Under the pieces are notes generated by a model. That model saw only the letters and a program-made list of their open reading frames with translations, was not told the DNA's origin and searched no databases. A DNA stretch of 64,000 bases from Candidatus Babeliales bacterium. GTDB taxonomy: Bacteria > Babelota > Babeliae > Babelales > Vermiphilaceae. The stretch is from contig DASZBJ010000049.1 of NCBI GenBank assembly GCA_035944115.1, forward strand, positions 32,509-96,508. The letters run 5' to 3'. Of the stretch, positions 36,298 through 44,790 are shown piece after piece (positions within the stretch are counted from its first letter, which is position 1; every line of letters starts with the position of its first letter). The position numbers and the translations under genes were made by a program.

Positions 36298-37536
36298 ATG
36301 CGCAAAAAACTGATATATATTGTATGTTTGGTATTTTGTTTTGATATGAGTGCTGCGGCAGAAAATAATAATGCTGTGTACCTTACATCAATAGGCGGGC
36401 AGTTACACACTGAGTACTATGCAGCGTTACAGCAATTTCGGTGTGCTATGGGTGAGTGCACATGTCGTAGCGAGAGAAAAACATGTCATGTGCCGAGAGC
36501 CGATCTTAGCACGATAACGCGGTCAGCATTATTACGAATGTTTGGGCTTAGGGATGTGGATGCAAAAAATTTGGTTATGCAAAGTAAGCAAAGATATGAA
36601 GCATACATGGCTATGATAACGTGCGGTCTTGAGAATGTATCTATTCAGCAATCGTTACAGCCAGATGGAACCACAGCATTACGGATTGATGAACCACAGT
36701 TGAGTGAATATTATGAAAAAACAAAACCAGTTGCGCTGAATGCTGTAAAAACAGGGAATATTGATAGTGAGAATGAGCAATATGATGGATTAAAAGAATA
36801 TGAACAAGCTTTTCAGGTGGCATGTCCAATGGAAGGGGGTTTTGATTATGATGCGAGTGAGGCTTACGATGCTCCACCTAAACCATTAAAGCAAACAGCA
36901 GCCCGTGCATCTCGATTCCCGTCTCCACTGTCACTACCTGATGAAAAAGAAGATGATGAATCTGAACCCAAAAATTCTGAATCACAGATTGATCGAGAGC
37001 ATAACACGCCACCATTAGTGCCATTAAAAAAGTTTAAACCGCCTTTTTCTTTGCCTGCCATATCACCTTCATCATCCGAAGATGGTGATACTGAAAAAAC
37101 ATTTGGTTCGGCGTCAGAATATAACATGCGGCCAATAGGAAAAAAGGGTATGCAACGTTTAATAGCAAAAAATGCGAGGCATAATCTTGCATACTTAGAG
37201 CAGTATCGGAGGTTCCAAAAAGCAGAAGAAACAGGACATTTGATAGACAAAGTTGAAATGCTTAGCTGGGAAATGAGTAAAATGAGCTGTGAGTTTTCAA
37301 GCATTGCGGCGTGCATAAGCAGTATTAATTTGCAGGCAGGAAAATATGGCCGATCAGATGAAATTCAAAAAGCAATAACTAATGCGAGACAAGAGAGAAT
37401 ACGAAACATTAGAAAGGCCTGGATGAATCAAGCAAATCCGTTTCGTTTTTTAGATAACAACATAAAAACAGCACGCAAGTTAAAGCTTAAACAAGAAAGA
37501 GATCAAAAAGATACAGCGATGAAACGGCTGAAGTAA
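36298..37536 (+). CDS. exported proline/serine-rich protein with helical ends
   Basis: 412 aa with AAAGGGTC before the ATG. Signal peptide to about residue 20 (DMSAAAE). Near the N-terminus it has a Cys-rich patch CAMGECTCRSERKTC. Residues about 185-265 are disordered, rich in Pro, Ser, Asp and Glu (FPSPLSLPDEKEDDESEPK, PPFSLPAISPSSSEDGD) with a loosely repeated PPxSLP unit. The C-terminal 140 residues are basic and helical. Such a layout is common in secreted effectors; the function is unknown. Confidence 0.65.
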   Translation: MRKKLIYIVCLVFCFDMSAAAENNNAVYLTSIGGQLHTEYYAALQQFRCAMGECTCRSERKTCHVPRADLSTITRSALLRMFGLRDVDAKNLVMQSKQRYEAYMAMITCGLENVSIQQSLQPDGTTALRIDEPQLSEYYEKTKPVALNAVKTGNIDSENEQYDGLKEYEQAFQVACPMEGGFDYDASEAYDAPPKPLKQTAARASRFPSPLSLPDEKEDDESEPKNSESQIDREHNTPPLVPLKKFKPPFSLPAISPSSSEDGDTEKTFGSASEYNMRPIGKKGMQRLIAKNARHNLAYLEQYRRFQKAEETGHLIDKVEMLSWEMSKMSCEFSSIAACISSINLQAGKYGRSDEIQKAITNARQERIRNIRKAWMNQANPFRFLDNNIKTARKLKLKQERDQKDTAMKRLK

Positions 37537-37661
37537 TTGATATAGTATTGGTGTAGTACGTACAGAAGCATATTTTCTTTTTCGTTTGATGTCGGGAAAA
37601 TTGTGGGATTATTACTCTCACAATTTTCCACTTTGTAATCTGGTTGTTGCGAGGAATCTTA

Positions 37662-38012
37662 ATGTATAACATACGGTATTTTCTTTATATGAGTTGTTTT
37701 TTGATGAACGTGGCTAATGCTGCCGATGAAACTCCTGGATCGCCACCAGATAGAATGGTTCTTGCGCGATTATTTCCTAAAAGGCTAAGATCAGAGGCAA
37801 AGTCAGATGGGTTTATGTTACATAGGCCGCCATTAATCGCCCATGCAAAAAATGAGATGCAACGAAATCAAATGGTATTGGGTTGTGTGCCTGAACATAA
37901 TGCATGGCTGGAAAATAGCATGACAGTACTGAGGCAAGTGCAAATGCTGCAAGGAGCGTATCAAGAGCTGCATAAGATAAAAAGCAGGCAAAAGCGTTCA
38001 TGGACTCGTTAG
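37662..38012 (+). CDS. small exported protein, unknown
   Basis: The ATG at 37662 is chosen because the signal peptide (YFLYMSCFLMNVANAAD) begins there; a frame from 37644 adds six residues. 116 aa, mature part basic and helical with Arg/Gln-rich ends. No family recognised. A ribosome site (GAGGAAT) precedes. Confidence 0.6.
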   Translation: MYNIRYFLYMSCFLMNVANAADETPGSPPDRMVLARLFPKRLRSEAKSDGFMLHRPPLIAHAKNEMQRNQMVLGCVPEHNAWLENSMTVLRQVQMLQGAYQELHKIKSRQKRSWTR

Positions 38013-38050
38013 GATGGATTTTGTGAATTTAATTTCTTAGGGAAGGGTGT

Positions 38051-38527
38051 ATGTATATGATGCGCTATGTACTCTTTTTGTTTTGTACTATTAATCTACA
38101 TGCTGCAAATCAGCAAGAGGTAGTAATCAAATGGTTAGCGGCATATCAAAAAAGGTTAGGGGATTACGCAGAGCAAATAGGATATCCTGCCCAACAAGCA
38201 TCTGTAGAGGAAAAAGAATATGAAGCCAAGATTTTTGAATATGTATACTTGGACGAGAATGGTGAAAACAAACGTGGAGATTGGAGAATGTTATCACAGG
38301 ATGGCTTATTATCTTATTATAGCGCTATCACGCCTGAAAGAGTTTTAGGATGTCCTTGCGGGAGAAGTGAGGATGAGCGAATGTCGGGTGCCATGTTGGT
38401 AAGCTATAAAAATAGTAATAGGGTGGTAGGTAACAATGATTCGGCCCTGAGCTTTCTTCATAAAAAAAATATTGGCGCATTGGCAAATCAAAAAGCTCGA
38501 GAGTTAAGGGAAAAAAGTGTGCATTGA
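38051..38527 (+). CDS. small exported protein, unknown
   Basis: 158 aa, 38 bp after the previous gene, with GGAAGGG upstream; ATG at 38051 or 38057. Signal peptide to about INLHAANQ (residue 20). The mature protein has a CPCGRSED motif that could bind metal, and a helical C-terminus. Probably co-transcribed with 37662. Confidence 0.6.
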   Translation: MYMMRYVLFLFCTINLHAANQQEVVIKWLAAYQKRLGDYAEQIGYPAQQASVEEKEYEAKIFEYVYLDENGENKRGDWRMLSQDGLLSYYSAITPERVLGCPCGRSEDERMSGAMLVSYKNSNRVVGNNDSALSFLHKKNIGALANQKARELREKSVH

Positions 38528-38694
38528 TGAAGGTGGCACTCGCTGTAGTAATATTGTTGCAGCAAGCATAAGATGTCCTTTCAACAATCCTTTTTAAGAA
38601 TTTCATACAAATAGCGATCTTTTTTTCGATGTGATTATTATTTTATGATATAGTAGCGTACATGATTTTATTGTACAAAATGTAAAGGCTTATT

Positions 38695-39330
38695 ATGCAT
38701 CGCGCACTACTATATATTTTTTTTGTTTCGATTTGTTTTGGTATACCTGCAGCTAGCATGAACACGGAACTCACCGCGTCAGAAATAGAAGAAGGTATTT
38801 TCTTAGAAGGAGTGGAAAAGGCTGCTGTTCTGTGTTTCATTGCCACAGGGGACTCCCCACACATGCAAGACGATTTTGATGTAAGCGAATTTCTTGCAGG
38901 TTTTGTAAGGCCTAAAGCTTATGATTGGAAAAAGGAACAAATCAAAGGTAATCATGTTCGGTCAGAAGCATTAGTGGTACAAGCGGCACCATGTTGGTTG
39001 CCAGGACCGCTGTTATATGATGAGCAACAGTCTTGGGGCTCGCTCATTGATTTTCAACAAAAAACGCAAACAGTTGCAAGAGGTTCAAAAGAGACAGTCT
39101 TGGCATCGATGATTGCGGTTAAGAGTACCGTTACGGCGAGAGGAGGCGTGTTGAATCAAGTAGACATGCTTACACAAGGTCTGAGCAAAATGTGCTTGAG
39201 GACAGTAAAAAAAGTTGATATAGGCCCAAAACAAAGATCAAGAACAAAAGCCTTGCGTCGTCGTGTTTGTCCATATCCTAATCCTACTATTTATCAAAAG
39301 AGGATTCCTCGAGCACTCCAATATCAATAG
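38695..39330 (+). CDS. exported protein, unknown
   Basis: 211 aa with AAAGGC before the ATG. Signal peptide to about IPAASMN (residue 20). The acidic start of the mature part (ELTASEIEEGIFLEGVEKA) is followed by a mixed middle and a strongly basic Arg/Lys-rich C-terminus (KQRSRTKALRRRVCPYP). Only 3 bp separate its stop from the end of convergent murD. No family recognised. Confidence 0.6.
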   Translation: MHRALLYIFFVSICFGIPAASMNTELTASEIEEGIFLEGVEKAAVLCFIATGDSPHMQDDFDVSEFLAGFVRPKAYDWKKEQIKGNHVRSEALVVQAAPCWLPGPLLYDEQQSWGSLIDFQQKTQTVARGSKETVLASMIAVKSTVTARGGVLNQVDMLTQGLSKMCLRTVKKVDIGPKQRSRTKALRRRVCPYPNPTIYQKRIPRALQYQ

Positions 39331-39333
39331 TGG

Positions 39334-40701
39334 TTAATTACCGTAATCAATCGCCATGTGCTTAAACGCCTCTCCTCGCTCTTGATAATCTTTAAATAGA
39401 TCATAACTTGCTCCTGCGGGTGACAATAAAATTTGATCTCCTGATTTTGCCTGCTGCATGCAAAGATCAAACGATTCTTCAAGAGTGCCTGCATGGTATG
39501 CAGGAACTCCTACTTGCCCGCAGAGTCTATATAATTCGTCCGCTTCTCCTCCAAAACAGTATATAGAGTGTACTAAGCCTTTGAGCTGTGCAATGAGCGG
39601 CGCACGATCAACACCCTTTCCTAACCCACCTAATAATAGATGAATAGGCCTGTTTTGTAGTGCATTAACTGCAGCGAGTGTTGCCTGTGGGGTAGTAGAT
39701 TTTGAATCATTATAAAATGTAATACCATTTTTTGTGATAACTTTTTCGAGTCGATGGGCAGGAAGGACCAGTTGATCAGCAGCTTGTGCGATTACCGATA
39801 CTGGAATGTTTAAAAGATGCAGGGCGCTTACGATAATAAGCCAGTTTTCTTTGAGCGATAGGGCAGGAAACTTTGTAGTAGCGATAACGTCTTGTTCTTG
39901 ATTATATCGTCGAAAAATAACCGTATTATTACGAACAAAGAACAGTCCATCTTGTGGCTCTAACTGTTTTAATAGTTCAGATTCAGTTGAGAGGTCCCAA
40001 GAAAAAAAATGGCGTATGCTTTGTGTTTTAACACCATTGCATCGTGTAATCAATGAGAGCGGCAAGAGCGCCATTTGATCATTGGTTTGCTGTGTCATGA
40101 TATGTGATTTTGCTTCAAAATATCGGTCCATTGTTTGATGTCTATCCAAATGGTTTTCATAGAGATTTGTGATGATTGCCAGATCTGGTGCAAATCGCGT
40201 TGCATATTCAAGTTGGAAGCTGCTGAGTTCTAAAATGCACAGATCGGCGCGATCATGGGTTATAAGATCTAACATGCCGGTACCAATATTTCCACCTACG
40301 TCGGTTTTTAGTCCAGCAAAGGTACATAACTGTCCAAGTAGGTGAGTAATACTTGTTTTCCCTGTTGCACCGGTAATTGCAACGATGGGGTATTGATAAT
40401 GGGTATAAAAAAGGTCAACTTCAGTAATAAATTTATTGGCGTATTGAAGATAAGGATCTTTGTTGATCCCGGGGCTAGCGATAATAAGATCATTATGTTC
40501 GATAAATTGTAGTGGGTCTGATGACTGGAATAAGGATGCACCAGCAGTGACAATAACATTGTTTTGCTGCGCGGTTACCGCTTTTTGTTCAAAAACTTCT
40601 ATAATGTTATTGGAGTTTTGTTGGTTAGAAAAATAGCGTAAGATTGATTGTCCCGTTACTCCGAATCCCCAAATGCCGATTTTTTTATTTTTAATGTTCA
40701 T
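39334..40701 (-). CDS. murD: UDP-N-acetylmuramoylalanine--D-glutamate ligase
   Basis: 455 aa, typical length. N-terminal Rossmann-like domain (KIGIWGFGVTGQSILRYF). Central ATPase P-loop AITGATGKTSITHLLGQL. ELSSFQLEYA and the Mur-ligase region ITNLYENHLDRHQTMDRYF. C-terminal domain with NDSKSTTPQATLAAVNAL, GGLGKGVD and LLSPAGASYDLFKDYQERG. It adds D-Glu to UDP-MurNAc-L-Ala in the cytoplasm. The ribosome site is weak. Confidence 0.96.
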   Translation of the reverse strand: MNIKNKKIGIWGFGVTGQSILRYFSNQQNSNNIIEVFEQKAVTAQQNNVIVTAGASLFQSSDPLQFIEHNDLIIASPGINKDPYLQYANKFITEVDLFYTHYQYPIVAITGATGKTSITHLLGQLCTFAGLKTDVGGNIGTGMLDLITHDRADLCILELSSFQLEYATRFAPDLAIITNLYENHLDRHQTMDRYFEAKSHIMTQQTNDQMALLPLSLITRCNGVKTQSIRHFFSWDLSTESELLKQLEPQDGLFFVRNNTVIFRRYNQEQDVIATTKFPALSLKENWLIIVSALHLLNIPVSVIAQAADQLVLPAHRLEKVITKNGITFYNDSKSTTPQATLAAVNALQNRPIHLLLGGLGKGVDRAPLIAQLKGLVHSIYCFGGEADELYRLCGQVGVPAYHAGTLEESFDLCMQQAKSGDQILLSPAGASYDLFKDYQERGEAFKHMAIDYGN

Positions 40702-40827
40702 GTGTATATCTTTTTTTATGCTTATTTATTACAAAATATAGCTTAGCCTAATTTTGGAAAAAAAAGAAAACAACGGTATAATCAAGCCTAATCATACCGT
40801 AATGTTCTTATCAGTAGGAGAAGGCCC

Positions 40828-43635
40828 ATGGCTGAGGACGTAAAAGATTCAAAATATAAAACTACATTAAATCTACCACGCACTGATTTTCCGATCAGGC
40901 CAAATGCAAAGGTAGATGATGCAGTTATGATTAGTCGATGGCAACAAGAACAGCTGTATGAAAAAGCATTCATTCATAACAGTGGTAAGCAAAAATATAT
41001 TTTGCATGATGGTCCACCATATGCCAATGGGCATATTCATATCGGACATGCATATAACAAAATTTTAAAAGATATTGTTACCAAATCACAGCGTATGCTT
41101 GGTAAACATGTGCCAGTAACGCCAGGATGGGATTGTCATGGGCTGCCGATTGAATTGAAGGTGTCGCAAGAGAATCCGGGTTTATCTCGACAGGATCTTA
41201 AAAAAGCATGTCGTTCCTATGCACAAAAATGGATTGAAGTACAAAAAGAAGAGTTCAAGAAGCTGGGTGTGGTCATGGATTGGGATAATCCCTATACAAC
41301 CATGTCGTATTCATACGAAGCATCTATTTTACAGGCGTTTGGTCAGTTTGTAGATGCGGGGTATATTGAGCGAAAAAATAAAACAGTGCCATGGTGTTGG
41401 TCATGTCAGACCGTGCTTGCAACTGCAGAGATTGAATATCAAGAGCGTAAGGATCCATCGGTATATGTTTTATTCCCATTGCATGCATCAATAATAGAAA
41501 CATTATTCCCAACCCTTTCGGGTAAAGAAATTAGTTTTGTTGTTTGGACCACAACCCCATGGACATTGCCACTTAATCGGGCGGTGTTATTGCGGCCGAA
41601 TGTGCACTATGTTGTTCTCGATCTGAACGGCACCTACGTTATTACTGCAAAACAGCTTGCACCTACCGTGGCTAAACTAGTTGAAGCAGAACCAAAAATC
41701 GTTGCAGAATTTAATTCTGACGAGCTATATGCACTAGGCGCTCGAGCCCACCATCCGTTTGTTGAGGGGTTATTGGTACCGGTCATTCTTGATCAATCGG
41801 TAATGGTAGAAGATGGTACTGCGTGTGTGCATAGTGCTCCTGGATGTGGACCAGAGGATTATGAAGTTGGCGTAAGAAATAGCTTAGAAATTTATTCTCC
41901 GCTGAGCAGCGATGGTAAATATACTGCTGAAATTATGCCACAAGAACTTTCTGGAATGTCAGTTGCAGATGGGCAAATTTGGGTTATTAAAAAATTAGTA
42001 GAAAAAAATAAGCTGTTTCATAAAACCAGTATCCGTCACCCCTATCCGCATTGTTGGCGATGCCATAACGGACTGATGTTCCGCGCGACCAAGCAATGGT
42101 TTTGTGATTTATCAAAAGAGAACCTTAAAGATCGCGCATTAGCGGCAATTGATACCATTGTTACATTGCCTGAGAAATCAGCGAATCGATTAAAGGCAAC
42201 GGTAGAAGGGCGTTTAGAATGGTGTCTTTCTCGTCAGCGCGTGTGGGGAGTACCAATTCCGGCAGTGATTTGCAAACAATGCGATTATACGTATGTTACG
42301 AGTGCATTGATTAATCAGGTTGCATCACAAGTAGCGCATCACGGCATTGAATATTGGGATTCGATTACGTTGCAAGATCTGCTCCCATCAGGTTTTACGT
42401 GTCCAGGATGTCAGAAATCAGATTTTATAAAAGAAACCGATATTTTGGATGTTTGGTTTGATTCTGGAGTAAGCCATTTCGCAGTCCTTACGAAGAACCC
42501 GGCATTGCAATATCCAGCAGATATTTATCTTGAAGGTAAGGATCAGCATCGTGGTTGGTTCCAAAGTTCATTATTGACCGCAGTGGTTTTAGAAAATTCA
42601 GCGCCGATGCGTACCATCGTAACGCATGGTTTTACGGTTGATCAGCACGGAAAAAAGATGTCAAAATCAATTGGGAATGTCGTATCTCCGCAGCAAATTA
42701 TAGATCAATTAGGAACTGATGGGTTGCGGTTATGGGCAAGCAGTATTGATTGTTCTGGTGATGCCGTTGTTTCTGACTTATTGTTAAATAACGTGTCGCA
42801 AGTGTTTCGTAAAGTCCGTAATACCTGTCGCTTCTTGTTATCAAATCTATACGATTTTGATATTGCAGTAGACGCAGTTCCGTTTGATCAGATGTTACTG
42901 ATTGATCAATATGCTGTGGCGCAATTAGAATTAGTAAATAATGCAATTATTGAGGCGTATGATAATTTACAGCCAACAGCAATTTTTCATGCACTTGCAG
43001 ATTATGCAGCGGTTGATTTAAGTTCCTTCTACTTGGATATTGTAAAAGATCGTTTGTACGTAGAAAAATCAAACGGATTTTTGCGACGATCAGCACAAAC
43101 AGCTAGTTGGTATATTCTTGACACGTTAACCCGCCTAATAGCTCCGATTCTTTCCTGTACTGCTGAGCAGGTTGCAGATTTATATCAAAAAAACAAATCG
43201 GATTCGATACATTTACAGAATTTTGCAACGGTAGAAAGTAATATTATTGTAGATAAAAAAGAATGGGAACAATTTAAATCCATTCGCAGTGCGTTGCTCA
43301 AAGCGATTGAGCTTCTACGAGCCCAAGGAATTATTAAGCATTCTCTGGAAGCGGATTTGACTATTTATTGGGATGAATCAGTGCAGAAGTCGATAGGATC
43401 AATTCTAGCTGTTCTGGCAAAAGGTAATCAGTCACAAGATGAATTCCTTAAGGAATGTATGATTGTATCGGCATGTAGATTTGTGCCAGAACAAGGTGAT
43501 TGTGAAAAAACAGAGTTGCCAGGATTGTATGTGCGAGTGCAAAAGGCAGCAGGGGAGAAATGTCTACGTTGCTGGCATTGGCAGGTTTCCTTGCATGCCG
43601 ATGGATTATGCGAACGTTGTCAGGCGATTGTATAA
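40828..43635 (+). CDS. ileS: isoleucyl-tRNA synthetase
   Basis: 935 aa, the bacterial length, with AGGAGAAGG upstream. Class I motifs HIGH (in GHIHIGHAYNKI) and KMSKS (in HGKKMSKSIGNVV). Editing domain starts VVWTTTPWTLPLNRA. LDVWFDSGVSHFAVL and LEGKDQHRGWFQSSLLT are IleS landmarks. The C-terminal zinc finger CLRCWHW...CERC is present. A strong terminator follows. Confidence 0.97.
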   Translation: MAEDVKDSKYKTTLNLPRTDFPIRPNAKVDDAVMISRWQQEQLYEKAFIHNSGKQKYILHDGPPYANGHIHIGHAYNKILKDIVTKSQRMLGKHVPVTPGWDCHGLPIELKVSQENPGLSRQDLKKACRSYAQKWIEVQKEEFKKLGVVMDWDNPYTTMSYSYEASILQAFGQFVDAGYIERKNKTVPWCWSCQTVLATAEIEYQERKDPSVYVLFPLHASIIETLFPTLSGKEISFVVWTTTPWTLPLNRAVLLRPNVHYVVLDLNGTYVITAKQLAPTVAKLVEAEPKIVAEFNSDELYALGARAHHPFVEGLLVPVILDQSVMVEDGTACVHSAPGCGPEDYEVGVRNSLEIYSPLSSDGKYTAEIMPQELSGMSVADGQIWVIKKLVEKNKLFHKTSIRHPYPHCWRCHNGLMFRATKQWFCDLSKENLKDRALAAIDTIVTLPEKSANRLKATVEGRLEWCLSRQRVWGVPIPAVICKQCDYTYVTSALINQVASQVAHHGIEYWDSITLQDLLPSGFTCPGCQKSDFIKETDILDVWFDSGVSHFAVLTKNPALQYPADIYLEGKDQHRGWFQSSLLTAVVLENSAPMRTIVTHGFTVDQHGKKMSKSIGNVVSPQQIIDQLGTDGLRLWASSIDCSGDAVVSDLLLNNVSQVFRKVRNTCRFLLSNLYDFDIAVDAVPFDQMLLIDQYAVAQLELVNNAIIEAYDNLQPTAIFHALADYAAVDLSSFYLDIVKDRLYVEKSNGFLRRSAQTASWYILDTLTRLIAPILSCTAEQVADLYQKNKSDSIHLQNFATVESNIIVDKKEWEQFKSIRSALLKAIELLRAQGIIKHSLEADLTIYWDESVQKSIGSILAVLAKGNQSQDEFLKECMIVSACRFVPEQGDCEKTELPGLYVRVQKAAGEKCLRCWHWQVSLHADGLCERCQAIV

Positions 43636-43662
43636 GATTATAAAAAGCGATTGTAAATTACT

Positions 43663-43701
43663 CATGCCCCATGATCAAATAAGGTCATGGGGCATGTTTT
43701 T
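43663..43701 (+). terminator. terminator after ileS
   Basis: 12-bp perfect stem CATGCCCCATGA / TCATGGGGCATG with a 10-base loop, followed by TTTTT. Confidence 0.92.
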
Positions 43702-43727
43702 GGTGTGCATGTTTTTGGTGTGTGTCA

Positions 43728-44075
43728 TTAATTCTTCGAATTGTCTGCGTGACGCATGGCCTCTGCCAGAGGTCGAGCTACTGTTGCAAATTTCTGCGCA
43801 TGAGTAGGTGATTGAAAGCTTCTCTTGCTGGGTGCTCTTGCTGCAATTATTGCAACATGAAGTGGTGATACTGCGGGTGACGGTAGGAGTTGCGGGTTGG
43901 GTGAATCACTGCTATCGCTGCTTAATGTGCTTGCGCTGCGTGAGCTTTGGCTGCGGGAGCTTGCTGGGATTTGAAGAAAAGGGGGTTTTTGTGGGTTTTG
44001 CGGATTAGCAGCATGTAGCGGCTGATTGATGATGATGGCAGCAAATAGTAAAAAGAACTCTTTTAGATAATTCAT
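43728..44075 (-). CDS. small exported Ser/Pro-rich protein
   Basis: The ATG at 44075 has AAGGAG upstream; a frame from 44123 adds a non-signal stretch. The 115-aa product has a signal peptide ending near PLHAANP (residue about 24). A Ser-rich low-complexity region (SSRSQSSRSASTLSSDSSDS) comes next, then a helical C-terminus. The AANP start of the mature chain recalls the AANPASD start of the 22739 and 23122 proteins, but the rest does not match. Confidence 0.6.
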   Translation of the reverse strand: MNYLKEFFLLFAAIIINQPLHAANPQNPQKPPFLQIPASSRSQSSRSASTLSSDSSDSPNPQLLPSPAVSPLHVAIIAARAPSKRSFQSPTHAQKFATVARPLAEAMRHADNSKN

Positions 44076-44350
44076 TATACTCCTTATATTATATATTATA
44101 AATGTCGTTTCAGTTTTTAACACATATCTGCACCAATGTACAATATTTCTAGCGAATTGTTTTTAGGTTGGTAGGAATAAAAGCTGACTAGTTTAGATGA
44201 TAATTGGTTGATTCTGCAGATGGGCGCAGCGATTGCGTGCAAAAAAACTTGTTACAACATTGGCTGCAATTACAATTGGAAACGCAAGGATGCAAGTAGT
44301 AAGAAGATTGCATGGGGGCATTAATTTTTAACATACTATGCAGTAATATG

Positions 44351-44680
44351 AGTTCGATCTAAGAAGATGGCAAATCCCTTCGAATTTTGTCGCGCCTTTT
44401 CGGCGCACAATTATCTGGATGGTGACGTTCGCCGAGGCTCTCTTCCGCCTTCGTTAAAACTCCGCCGGACAGGCACCATGACTGGAGGAGAACGCCAATA
44501 GTGCTAAAAATATGTATCTATAGTTCACAGTTTTACTTTTCAAATAAAGCCCTCTCCACAAAGCTACCCTATACTACTGCCATACACAGCAGAACATAAG
44601 ACATTACCTACCGTCATTGTGAGCGAAGCGTAGCAATCCAGAATTTGTGCGCTCATCTGAGCGCGACATAATAGTTATCC
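44351..44680. repeat. ~330-bp intergenic repeat, copy B, with inverted ends
   Basis: Second copy of the 35091-35422 repeat, same orientation, about 80% identical by eye, with no net length change across the 204 bases between shared landmarks. The core 44388-44668 starts TGTCGCGC..GCGCACAATTATCTGGAT and ends with the mirror image ATCCAGAATTTGTGCGC..GCGCGACA, a terminal inverted repeat of about 30 bases. It has no coding potential. The flanks from 44076 to 44350 and 44681 to 44732 show nothing I can identify. Confidence 0.8.
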
Positions 44681-44732
44681 GGCTCTTACGTCGAACTCAC
44701 GTTATTTTTAACTTACTATGGCAGTAATGTGA

Positions 44733-44764
44733 GAGGCCGGGAGTGATTATTCACTCCCGGCCTC
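44733..44764 (-). terminator. hairpin after the 44791 gene
   Basis: 14-bp perfect stem GAGGCCGGGAGTGA / TCACTCCCGGCCTC with a TTAT loop, 27 bases beyond the stop. No T run follows on the minus strand, so it may be an mRNA-end stabiliser or a weak terminator. Confidence 0.7.
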
Positions 44765-44790
44765 CTATATTTTTGAAATAATTATTGCGC

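Noticed and set aside
36864..37316. 150-codon minus-strand frame
   Set aside because: It is antisense to the proline/serine-rich exported protein, has no ribosome site, and its composition is the complement of the real gene.
43463..43807. 114-codon + frame overlapping the ileS end
   Set aside because: It overlaps the conserved IleS zinc finger and runs across the ileS terminator.
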